This document shows positions 45,697-52,414 of a stretch of DNA of 64,000 nucleotides, in pieces. The position numbers and the translations under genes are program-made. The DNA is from Youhaiella tibetensis. GTDB taxonomy: Bacteria; Pseudomonadota; Alphaproteobacteria; Rhizobiales; Devosiaceae. The stretch is taken from the NCBI RefSeq assembly GCF_008000755.1, contig NZ_CP041690.1, forward strand, positions 2,853,260 to 2,917,259. Reading direction: 5' to 3'. Every line of letters begins with the position of its first letter. Position 1 is the stretch's first letter. Below the pieces are notes generated by a model, which made no database searches, was not told the DNA's origin, and saw nothing but the letters and a program-made list of their open reading frames with translations.

Positions 45697-46116
45697 TTAG
45701 AAAGCCGGGTATTGCCCGAGCTTGGCCAGTTCCACGCGCGCCCGCAATTCGATGTCATCGATAAGGGCGTCCAGTTCCGGGTCGCATTGCTCGCGGGCCT
45801 GGCCGATGAGCGCCATCAGATGGTTGAGTCGGCTCTCCCCGACGCGGCCGAGCAGGAGGTCTGCCTTGATGGCCTCGAGCGTATCGAGCAGGGCGCGTCC
45901 GCGCCGCACGGTCTTGCGCCGCTTGAGCACCGGATCCTCGATGGCCTGCAGCGCCAGGATCGCGTCGATACCGGCAGTCGGACTGATGGCGCGGGCATTG
46001 GCCACGCGCGGCATTTCCCCCATGTCGGGCTGGAAGACGGCGCCCGACGCACTGCTGCGACTCGCGCCAGCCTTGCCCCCTACACCCGCCGTCCTGGAAT
46101 AGCCTTCAATACGCAA
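45697..46116 (-). CDS. fliX: flagellar assembly regulator FliX
   Basis: A 139-residue protein that in Caulobacter binds FlbD and links completion of the basal body to sigma-54 transcription. It opens MRIEGYSRT and has the conserved C-terminal region RRGRALLDTLEAIKADLLLGR, DPELDALIDDIELRARVELAK. It is divergent from flgI, as in Caulobacter. A perfect CtrA-type box and a FlbD-like palindrome lie within 25-60 bases upstream. Confidence 0.9.
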   Translation of the reverse strand: MRIEGYSRTAGVGGKAGASRSSASGAVFQPDMGEMPRVANARAISPTAGIDAILALQAIEDPVLKRRKTVRRGRALLDTLEAIKADLLLGRVGESRLNHLMALIGQAREQCDPELDALIDDIELRARVELAKLGQYPAF

Positions 46117-46139
46117 ATCAGTCTCACTCGTTTCAACAC

Positions 46140-46154
46140 CGGCAAATTCTGCCC
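46140..46154. promoter_or_regulatory. candidate FlbD (ftr-like) site at fliX
   Basis: CGGCAAATTCTGCCC fits CGGCA-N5-TGCCG with one mismatch. It lies between the fliX start and the CtrA-type box at 46162, the same layout as at flgB. Repression of fliX by FlbD is the inference. Confidence 0.5.
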
Positions 46155-46161
46155 GTTTGGG

Positions 46162-46176
46162 TTAACAACGCATTAA
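46162..46176. promoter_or_regulatory. CtrA-type box at fliX
   Basis: TTAACAACGCATTAA is a perfect TTAA-N7-TTAA, 46 bases before the fliX start. Confidence 0.75.
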
Positions 46177-46182
46177 GCGGCC

Positions 46183-46197
46183 CGGCAGGAATTGCCG
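46183..46197. promoter_or_regulatory. candidate FlbD (ftr-like) site for flgI
   Basis: CGGCAGGAATTGCCG, of the form CGGCAG-N3-YTGCCG, lies 63-77 bases upstream of the sigma-54-type promoter of flgI. Confidence 0.7.
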
Positions 46198-46259
46198 CTT
46201 TCGCGTCGATTACGCCGCGCTCCCGCAAAAAACCCCGAAAAATCAGCGCCCTAAGAAAC

Positions 46260-46275
46260 TGGCACGGTTCTGGCA
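46260..46275 (+). promoter_or_regulatory. sigma-54-type promoter of flgI operon
   Basis: TGGCACG-GTTC-TGGCA fits TGGCACG-N4-TTGCA with one mismatch, with GG and GC at the proper distance. The flgI ATG is 62 bases downstream. Confidence 0.75.
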
Positions 46276-46336
46276 ATGCAGACGCCGAGAAATCGCTGCC
46301 CATGGGGATGGGCTGCTACTGAAACGGGGAACGACC

Positions 46337-47461
46337 ATGAACAAGAAGGTTTGGAGAAGCATCTTCGCCGGTCTTTTGACCGCAGCGACGATCCTTGCAC
46401 CCTTCGCTCCGGCCCAGGCCGCCAGTGCGCGCATCAAGGACATCGTCAATATCGAGGGCGTCCGCGAGAACCAGCTTGTCGGCTATGGCCTGGTGGTCGG
46501 CCTCAACGGCACCGGCGACAGCCTCAACTCCTCCCCGTTCACCAAGCAGAGCCTGCAGGCCATGCTTGAACGGCTCGGCGTCAACACCCGCGGCGAATCC
46601 GTGCGCACGGCAAACGTTGCCGCCGTGATGGTCACCGCCAACCTGCCGCCGTTCGGCACCCAGGGCTCCAAGATCGACGTTTCGGTCGCCGCCATGGGCG
46701 ATGCCGGCAGCCTCCAGGGCGGCACCCTGCTGGTTACGCCCCTCCTCGGCGCCGATGGCGAAGTCTACGCCATCGCCCAGGGACCGGTGACCATTAACGG
46801 CTTCAAGGCACAGGGCGATGCCGCAACTGTGATCTCCGGCGTCCCCACGACCGGCCGCATTTCCTCGGGCGCCATCATCGAGCGCGAGATCGGTTTCGAG
46901 CTCGGCGCCCAGCGCACCCTGCGCCTGGCGCTGCGCAACCCCGACCTCACCACTGCGCGCCGCGTCGCCCTCTCCATCAATGATTTCATCGGCGTGCCAA
47001 CCGCGACCCCGGAAGATCCCTCGACGGTGCGCGTGACCCTGCCCAAGGGCTTCAACGGCAATATCGTGGACCTGCTGACCGACGTCGAGCAGCTCGTGGT
47101 CGAGACCGACGCCCCGGCCAAGGTCGTGATCGACGAGAACTCGGGCATCATCGTCATGGGCCGCGACGTGCGCGTCTCGACGGTTGCCGTGGCCCAGTCG
47201 GGCCTCACGGTCACCATCGCGGAAAACCCGACCGTCGTGCAGCCCCTGCCCTTCAGCAACGGCACCACTCAGGTGGAGCCCTCGACCAACCTGAACGTCA
47301 ACCAGACCAACAGCGACCTCACGGTCGTGCCGGAATCGGTGACGCTGCAATCGCTGGTGGATGGCCTCAACGCCCTGGGCATCACCCCGCGCGACCTCAT
47401 CGCCATCCTCCAGGCCATCAAGGCCACCGGCGCCCTCCAGGCCGAAATCCAGGTGATGTGA
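46337..47461 (+). CDS. flgI: flagellar P-ring protein FlgI
   Basis: A 374-residue periplasmic P-ring protein. The signal peptide MNKKVWRSIFAGLLTAATIL ends at AQA. Family hallmarks: RIKDIVNIEGVRENQLVGYGLVVGLNGTGD (split), TNLPPF-like region VTANLPPFGTQGSKIDV, and the C-terminal LVDGLNALGITPRDLIAILQAIKATGALQAEIQVM. First gene of flgI-cheL-flbY; separated from flgF-flgG-flgA-flgH by 5.6 kb, whereas the two sets are often together. Confidence 0.96.
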   Translation: MNKKVWRSIFAGLLTAATILAPFAPAQAASARIKDIVNIEGVRENQLVGYGLVVGLNGTGDSLNSSPFTKQSLQAMLERLGVNTRGESVRTANVAAVMVTANLPPFGTQGSKIDVSVAAMGDAGSLQGGTLLVTPLLGADGEVYAIAQGPVTINGFKAQGDAATVISGVPTTGRISSGAIIEREIGFELGAQRTLRLALRNPDLTTARRVALSINDFIGVPTATPEDPSTVRVTLPKGFNGNIVDLLTDVEQLVVETDAPAKVVIDENSGIIVMGRDVRVSTVAVAQSGLTVTIAENPTVVQPLPFSNGTTQVEPSTNLNVNQTNSDLTVVPESVTLQSLVDGLNALGITPRDLIAILQAIKATGALQAEIQVM

Positions 47462-47784
47462 TGAACGTCTCGGGCATTCAGACCACTTCGGCCAACGGCC
47501 ATACCGATCAGCTTCGCGGCCAGGCCGTCGAGCTGGAAGGCGTCTTCCTCAACACCCTGCTCAAGGAAATGTTCTCGTCCATCAAGACCGACAGCGCCAG
47601 TTTCGGCGGCGGGTTCGGCGAAGAGACGTGGCGCGGCATGCAGTCCGAGCAGCTCGCAAATTCCATAGCTGAATCCGGCGGCGTTGGCCTCGCCGACCAG
47701 CTCATGGATGGCCTCCTTCAGATCCAGGAGGCCTCCCAGACCAACTCGCAAGTACAAGTACCAGTAAACGGAGCCTACCGCTGA
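47461..47784 (+). CDS. rod-binding protein (FlgJ N-domain / CheL)
   Basis: A 107-residue protein with the FlgJ rod-capping domain only (LRGQAVELEGVFLNTLLKEMFSSI, then ETWRGMQSEQLANSIAESGGVGLADQLM) and no peptidoglycan hydrolase domain. In Caulobacter and rhizobia this protein is CheL. The flgI stop (TGA 47459-47461) overlaps the ATG by one base. The next gene begins at its last base, giving an ATGA-type overlap. Confidence 0.85.
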   Translation: MNVSGIQTTSANGHTDQLRGQAVELEGVFLNTLLKEMFSSIKTDSASFGGGFGEETWRGMQSEQLANSIAESGGVGLADQLMDGLLQIQEASQTNSQVQVPVNGAYR

Positions 47785-48248
47785 TGTCCGCTGCCGAACG
47801 CCTCGCTGCCCTCGATGACATGCCCGCAACCGAGCTCTGCGCTAGCGCAGAAGCGGCCCTCAACGAACTGGTGGCGATCATGAACGAGGAGACCACTCTC
47901 CTGCGCGCCGGCAGCTTCCGGCAGGCCAGCCACCTGACGCCCGAAAAGACCCGGCTCGCCCAGGATTATGTGGGCCTGGCCCGCTCGGTGCAGCGCCAGA
48001 TCGCCCGCCTGCGCGAAGAGGCGCCGGTCGAGCTCGACCGGCTCCAGAACGGCCACGAGCGCCTGGCCACGCAGATGGCCGAGAACCTCAAGGTCATCGC
48101 CAGCGCCCGCAACCTCACCGACACACTGCTGACCGAGACCGCCAACGTGGTCGCCGCGCGCGAGCGCACGCGGACCTACGACGAATCCGGCACCATTCCC
48201 GCCGTCACCCAGGGCTCGGCCGGCATCGCCATCCGCAAGACCCTCTGA
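47784..48248 (+). CDS. FlgN/FlbY-like flagellar protein
   Basis: A 154-residue helical protein with coiled-coil pattern (ALNELVAIMNEETTLLRAGSF, LARSVQRQIARLREEAP). FlgN chaperones escort FlgK and FlgL, and in Caulobacter the gene after cheL is flbY, of this size and character. Position supports that identity; sequence alone is weak. It is followed by a strong terminator. Confidence 0.65.
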   Translation: MSAAERLAALDDMPATELCASAEAALNELVAIMNEETTLLRAGSFRQASHLTPEKTRLAQDYVGLARSVQRQIARLREEAPVELDRLQNGHERLATQMAENLKVIASARNLTDTLLTETANVVAARERTRTYDESGTIPAVTQGSAGIAIRKTL

Positions 48249-48270
48249 GCGGCACCGCTTCGAGACGACC

Positions 48271-48300
48271 AGGGCGCCCGGCGGGCGCCCTTTTTGTTTG
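48271..48300 (+). terminator. terminator of the flgI-cheL-flbY operon
   Basis: An 8-bp stem AGGGCGCC / GGCGCCCT with loop CGGCG, followed by TTTTGTTTG. Confidence 0.88.
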
Positions 48301-48406
48301 CGCCAATCGATAAAACTTGAATCGAATCGGGCGCCTTTGCCAAACACGCGCCTAAGCATTTCTGCCTAGCCTGGGTCCCAAAGATTAGTGGCCTAGGAAA
48401 GCGCCC

Positions 48407-48733
48407 ATGACCGCCAGGATCGCACCGACTCCGGTTTCCATGTCTGCCATCGGTATCGATGAGAGACAGCCCCGCCCCAAGCCCCAGCAGCAAAGCCACG
48501 ATGATTCCGCCCAGCAGGAAGCGACCCGCCGCTTCCATGCGCTGCGCAAGAAGGCCCGGGCCCTGGCCGCCGCGGTCGACACCGACGAGTCGCTGCCCGC
48601 CTCCACGCTCTTTGCGGCAACCCTGTTCGCCAACGGCATGCGCCAGAGCGGCGCCAAGCCCGAAATCCCGCTGCGTCGCACCCAGTGGGCGCCCCCCGAT
48701 TCCGGCCTGCGCCTGCGCGACAAGACCATCTGA
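48407..48733 (+). CDS. small protein of unknown function
   Basis: A 108-residue hydrophilic protein not recognised. It has a disordered start with Gln/Pro/Ser-rich stretch (RPKPQQQSHDDSAQQE), a basic helix (ATRRFHALRKKARALAAAVD) and a C-terminus with RRTQWAPPDSGLRLRDK. The codon pattern is GC-rich at third positions like its neighbours. It lies between flbY and flagellin, so it may be flagellum-related. No ribosome site stands out before ATG 48407; starts at 48440 are possible. Confidence 0.5.
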   Translation: MTARIAPTPVSMSAIGIDERQPRPKPQQQSHDDSAQQEATRRFHALRKKARALAAAVDTDESLPASTLFAATLFANGMRQSGAKPEIPLRRTQWAPPDSGLRLRDKTI

Positions 48734-48828
48734 GCCCGCCCGACTCGCGCTCCGATACGATCCGTTAGCCATTGCGGTAAGTGTAACCGGCATCGAAATC
48801 TTTTTCGCTGCGCGCTGCGCCGAAAACC

Positions 48829-48858
48829 TGTCCGAAGGCCCTTCGGACAAGGGTTTTT
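48829..48858 (+). terminator. terminator before the flagellin gene
   Basis: Stem TGTCCGAA / TTCGGACA around GGCCC, then AGGGTTTTTG. It would end transcription from the small gene upstream. Confidence 0.7.
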
Positions 48859-48932
48859 GCGTACCTGCCGATGGTCGCAATGCACTGGCGCGTTTAACCA
48901 ATTTTTATCGGCTCGGTTCCATAGTCAGCAAC

Positions 48933-48947
48933 GCCTCAGGAAGAGGC
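48933..48947 (+). promoter_or_regulatory. hairpin in the flagellin 5' leader
   Basis: GCCTC-AGGAA-GAGGC forms a 5-bp stem with a 5-base loop 35-49 bases before the flagellin ATG. The loop has AGGA. FlbT in Caulobacter acts on the leader of flagellin mRNA, so this hairpin is a candidate target. Confidence 0.4.
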
Positions 48948-48981
48948 ACTAGCAAACTCGGATACCCAGAAGGAAAGCCAT

Positions 48982-51051
48982 ATGTCCGATATCACCCTCA
49001 CGAAATCGGTTCGTACGAACCTGCTGTCGCTGCAGAATACCGCTTCGCTGATGGCCAAGACGCAGGAGCGTCTCGCTACCGGCAAGAAGGTGAATTCCGC
49101 GCTCGACAACCCGACGAACTTCTTCACCGCTTCGGCGCTGAATAGCCGCGCGTCGGACATGTCTTCCCTGATGGACTCCATGGCCAACGGCGTGAAGACC
49201 ATCGAAGCTGCCAACAACGGCATCACCTCGATCACCAAGACCGTCGAATCGATGCAGTCGACCCTGCGTCAGGCTCGTCAGGACAAGTCGTTCCAGACCG
49301 GCACTTACTCGGTGACCGCTGACTCGACCCTGTCCGTCACGGGCGGCCAGTTCGGCGCCACCCCGCAGACGATCAAGCTGCAGACCTCGGAAGCCGGCAT
49401 CAACGCTGAAGTCAAGTCTTCGGCCGCTACCGCCTACCTCGGCCCGCAGTCGACCGACGCTTCGGCCACCGGCGCCGGCGCTCGTAGCCTGATCACCCGT
49501 ACCGGCCTCGCCGGCGGCGACAGCATCACCGTTGGTGGCGTTGCCGTGGCTCTGGTTGGTGCTGACGTCGCTTCGGACGCCGCTCTCGCCACCAAGATCC
49601 AGACGACCCTCGATGGTTCGGCTGAAGCTGGCAAGTACACCGTTACCGCTGGTACCGGCGCCAATGCTGGCAAGGTCATCGTCGAAGCCGTCGACACCTC
49701 GGCTGCTTCGCCGACCGTCGACGTCTCGGGTTCCTCGCAGGTTGACGTGCTCGGCACGACCACCTTCAACTGGACCGACGTTTCCGGTGCGATCACCGTG
49801 GGTGGCCAGACGGTCAACTCCGGCGCGACCGCCGAAGACTTCCTGGCAAGCCTGCAGGCCAGCGCCGAAGCCGGCGGTTACACCGTCGACTACGACTCCG
49901 GCACGGGTGCCTTCACCCTGACCAACGTTGCCTCGGGTGCGACTTCCCCGACCGTGACCGGTATCCCGGCTGCTGTCACCACCAATGGCACCGTCGGTAC
50001 CAAGGTTGAAGCCGTTGCCGCCGAGAAGGACGAGTTCACCGTCACGTTCGACGGCAAGAGCGCCGATATCTCGATCTCGGGCGTCAAGGGCGGCATCGGT
50101 TCCGTTGCCAACGCTCTGGACAAGAAGAACTGGCAGGATGCCACGATCGCTCAGGTCAACGCTCAGCTGAAGGCCGGCGGTCTCGACTCCGCGCTGGAAG
50201 CCAAGTTTGACGCCGATGGCAAGTTCTCCATCGTCGCCAAGACCGCCGAAGCCAAGACGATCGCCATCACCGGCACCGACGCTGTCTCGACCTTCGGTTC
50301 GAGCGCCGTGTCCACCGGTAAGGCCGAAGTGAAGCCCTACTCCTCGACCGGTGCTGTTGACCAGTTCGTCGAAGAGATCAACCGCTCGTTCGCTGGTCAG
50401 CTCCGCGCTTCCAACGACAACGGCAAGCTCCGCGTCGAGAACCTCTCGACCCAGGAACTCGACGTTTCGTTCGACGAAGACGGCGCTGGCGTTGGCCCGG
50501 CCGTTGCCTCCAAGATTGCTGGCAACACGGTCCGCGACAACCTGGCCAAGCAGTTCAACGAACTGCGCGACCAGCTCGACAAGCTCGCTGATGACGCTTC
50601 CTTCAACGGCATCAACCTGCTCCGTGGCGACCAGCTGACGATCACGTTCAACGAGAACGGCTCGTCCTCGATCAAGATCCAGGCCAAGGACGCGAACGGC
50701 AACGAACGCGCCATCACCGCGGCCAACCTCTCGATCAACTACCTCGAGGGTACCGATCTGGACACCGACTCGGGCATCGACAGCCTGCTCGGCAAGCTCT
50801 CCGAGTCGCTCTCGACCCTGCGTTCGCAGGCTTCGACCTTCGGTTCGAACCTGTCGTCCGTCGAGAACCGCCAGGACTTCACCAAGAACATGATCAACAC
50901 CCTGCAGTCGGGTGCTGACAACCTGACCCTGGCCGACATGAACGAAGAGGCCGCAAACCTCCTCGCTCTGCAGACCCGTCAGTCCCTGTCGTCCTCGGCT
51001 CTGTCGATGGCTTCGCAGGCTGACCAGTCGGTCCTCCAGCTCCTCCGCTAA
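48982..51051 (+). CDS. flagellin, long form
   Basis: A 689-residue filament protein. The conserved N-terminal D0/D1 (TNLLSLQNTASLMAKTQERLATGKKVNSALDNPTNFFTASAL in parts, residues 12-54) and C-terminal D1/D0 (NLTLADMNEEAANLLALQTRQ, ending SVLQLLR) enclose a long variable part (about 110-560). Most alphaproteobacterial flagellins are 280-500 residues, so it is large. Within the variable part a module is present twice (182-249 and 271-328). Codons such as GCT, CGT and GGT are commoner than in neighbours, as expected for very high expression. GAAGGA precedes the ATG. It is the only flagellin in the window. Confidence 0.94.
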   Translation: MSDITLTKSVRTNLLSLQNTASLMAKTQERLATGKKVNSALDNPTNFFTASALNSRASDMSSLMDSMANGVKTIEAANNGITSITKTVESMQSTLRQARQDKSFQTGTYSVTADSTLSVTGGQFGATPQTIKLQTSEAGINAEVKSSAATAYLGPQSTDASATGAGARSLITRTGLAGGDSITVGGVAVALVGADVASDAALATKIQTTLDGSAEAGKYTVTAGTGANAGKVIVEAVDTSAASPTVDVSGSSQVDVLGTTTFNWTDVSGAITVGGQTVNSGATAEDFLASLQASAEAGGYTVDYDSGTGAFTLTNVASGATSPTVTGIPAAVTTNGTVGTKVEAVAAEKDEFTVTFDGKSADISISGVKGGIGSVANALDKKNWQDATIAQVNAQLKAGGLDSALEAKFDADGKFSIVAKTAEAKTIAITGTDAVSTFGSSAVSTGKAEVKPYSSTGAVDQFVEEINRSFAGQLRASNDNGKLRVENLSTQELDVSFDEDGAGVGPAVASKIAGNTVRDNLAKQFNELRDQLDKLADDASFNGINLLRGDQLTITFNENGSSSIKIQAKDANGNERAITAANLSINYLEGTDLDTDSGIDSLLGKLSESLSTLRSQASTFGSNLSSVENRQDFTKNMINTLQSGADNLTLADMNEEAANLLALQTRQSLSSSALSMASQADQSVLQLLR

Positions 51052-51081
51052 GCCGCAAGGCTTGCCGGAAACGGTTAGACG

Positions 51082-51107
51082 GAAAGGCGGGCTTCGGCCC
51101 GCCTTTC
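51082..51107 (+). terminator. flagellin terminator
   Basis: An 11-bp stem GAAAGGCGGGC / GCCCGCCTTTC with a very stable TTCG loop, then TGCTTTC. 30 bases after the stop. Confidence 0.88.
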
Positions 51108-51249
51108 TGCTTTCGGGCCCCCTGCCCTGCCGCCAACGCTCTTCCCAGGAAGGCCCTGCGCTGGTAGCGCTTTAGTCACCTTAGCTGGCTAGAATGGCGC
51201 GCACACGGTCCTGCGCCCGCCCAGTGCGCCCACAGGAGTATCCAAGCCC

Positions 51250-51675
51250 ATGTCTTTGAAAGTCGAACTCAAGCCCGGCGAACGGCTCCTGATCGGCAAT
51301 TGCGTGATCACCAATTCCGACCAGCGCACCCGCCTTTATATCGACGGCAAGGCCCCTATCCTGCGCGAGAAGGATATCCTCACCTACGACACCGCCGACT
51401 CCCCGGCCAAGCGCATCTACCTGGCCATCCAGCTGATGTATATTGGCGAAAATGTCGAAGCCGTCACCAAGGAATACTTCACGCTTGTGCATGATATCGT
51501 AGAGGCGGCTCCATCGATGACACCCCTTATCGATCAGATAAACAACGAGATTTTAACCGGGGCTCTCTACAAAGCATTGAAGACGGCAAAGCGTCTGATC
51601 GACTACGAACAGGACCTTCTATCAAATGCAGCACAACGGGGCGCTGGCCTACCAGCAGACCGCCAAGACAGTTGA
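51250..51675 (+). CDS. flbT: flagellin synthesis repressor FlbT
   Basis: A 141-residue protein that in Caulobacter binds flagellin mRNA and promotes its decay until the hook is finished. It has VELKPGERLLIGNCVITNSDQRTRL and PILREKDILTYDTADSPAKRIYLAIQLMY (split). GGAG precedes the ATG. Its last 16 codons overlap flaF by 50 bases in another frame. Confidence 0.93.
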   Translation: MSLKVELKPGERLLIGNCVITNSDQRTRLYIDGKAPILREKDILTYDTADSPAKRIYLAIQLMYIGENVEAVTKEYFTLVHDIVEAAPSMTPLIDQINNEILTGALYKALKTAKRLIDYEQDLLSNAAQRGAGLPADRQDS

Positions 51676-51997
51676 AACGCCGCGCGAGAGGGAAGCGGCG
51701 CTTCTGGTAAAAGCCGCTATGTCCCTGCAGCGCGTACGTGACGACTGGGAAAATTCCTACCCTCAGCTTTCCGAAGCCCTGACCTTCAATCGCAAGATCT
51801 GGACCGTCTTCCTGTCGTCCGTGACCCGCGACGATAGCCCCCTTCCGGCCAACCTGCGCCAGAACATCGCCAACCTCGGCATCTTCGTGATGAACGAAAC
51901 CCGCGAACAGCTCGAGCTGCCCAACCAGGCCAAGCTCGGTTCGCTGATCAACATCAACCGCCAGCTCGCAGCGGGCCTGCGCGGAACCACTTCCTGA
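51626..51997 (+). CDS. flaF: flagellin assembly regulator FlaF
   Basis: A 123-residue protein, the positive partner of FlbT, needed for flagellin production and export. Conserved parts: AYQQTAKTVETPREREAALLVKAA, ALTFNRKIWTVFLSSV, NIANLGIFVMNET. The first 50 bases overlap flbT, so the two are translationally linked. A terminator follows. Confidence 0.92.
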   Translation: MQHNGALAYQQTAKTVETPREREAALLVKAAMSLQRVRDDWENSYPQLSEALTFNRKIWTVFLSSVTRDDSPLPANLRQNIANLGIFVMNETREQLELPNQAKLGSLININRQLAAGLRGTTS

Positions 51998-52032
51998 CTT
52001 CATCCTCCCTTGACGTTAGTTTGCGGCCTTCA

Positions 52033-52065
52033 AAGCCCCCGCCCTCGGCGGGGGTTTTGCTTTTC
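52033..52065 (+). terminator. flbT-flaF terminator
   Basis: Stem CCCCCGCC / GGCGGGGG with loop CTC, then TTTTGCTTTT. Confidence 0.9.
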
Positions 52066-52161
52066 GGAGGATGCACTTCCTCCCCCAGCTCCGGTGGCGG
52101 GGTGCAATGGTCCCGGACAGATCGAGGTGGTGGTAGTTCAGCGGCAGGCCATGACGGCTCG

Positions 52162-52280
52162 CCTCCCTCCCCCTTGTGGGGAGGGATTGAGGGTGGGGGT
52201 GAGCCCAACGGTCAGAGCGCGCTTCTCCCCCACCCTTGTTCCCTCCCCACAAGGGGGAGGGAGACGTGCTGGGGCGATCG
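52162..52280. repeat. paired-hairpin intergenic element, copy B
   Basis: Best-preserved copy: CTCCCTCCCCCTTGTGGGGA with GGGATTGAGGGTGGGGG on the left, and its mirror CCCCCACCCTTGTTCC with CTCCCCACAAGGGGGAGGGAG on the right, then GACGTGCTGGGGCGA. Compare 15725-15825 and 45029-45120. Confidence 0.82.
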
Positions 52281-52334
52281 TGCTCACCTGCTTGAACCGG
52301 GAAGATCGAAGGTGGGGCGGGCGCAGTGCCCCAC

Positions 52335-52369
52335 AAAAAAGCAAAGGGCGGGGTTTTCCCCGCCCTTTC
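52335..52369 (-). terminator. terminator of the flgE-flgK-flgL operon
   Basis: Read on the minus strand: AAAGGGCGGGG, loop AAAA, CCCCGCCCTTT, then GCTTTTTTG. An 11-bp perfect stem. Confidence 0.92.
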
Positions 52370-52414
52370 GATCCTTCTGGATCTCGCGCCCGTCCTGGGC
52401 TGCTGCAGTTGGTA

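Larger units (their letters stand above)
51998..52414. other. flaF-flgL convergent region
   Basis: These 417 bases hold no gene: two terminators (52033 and 52335) flank a paired-hairpin repeat (52162-52280). Confidence 0.75.

Noticed and set aside
48891-48912. TTTAACCAAT before flagellin as a CtrA site
   Set aside because: Only one half-site is present and spacing to a second TTAA is lacking, so it was not called.
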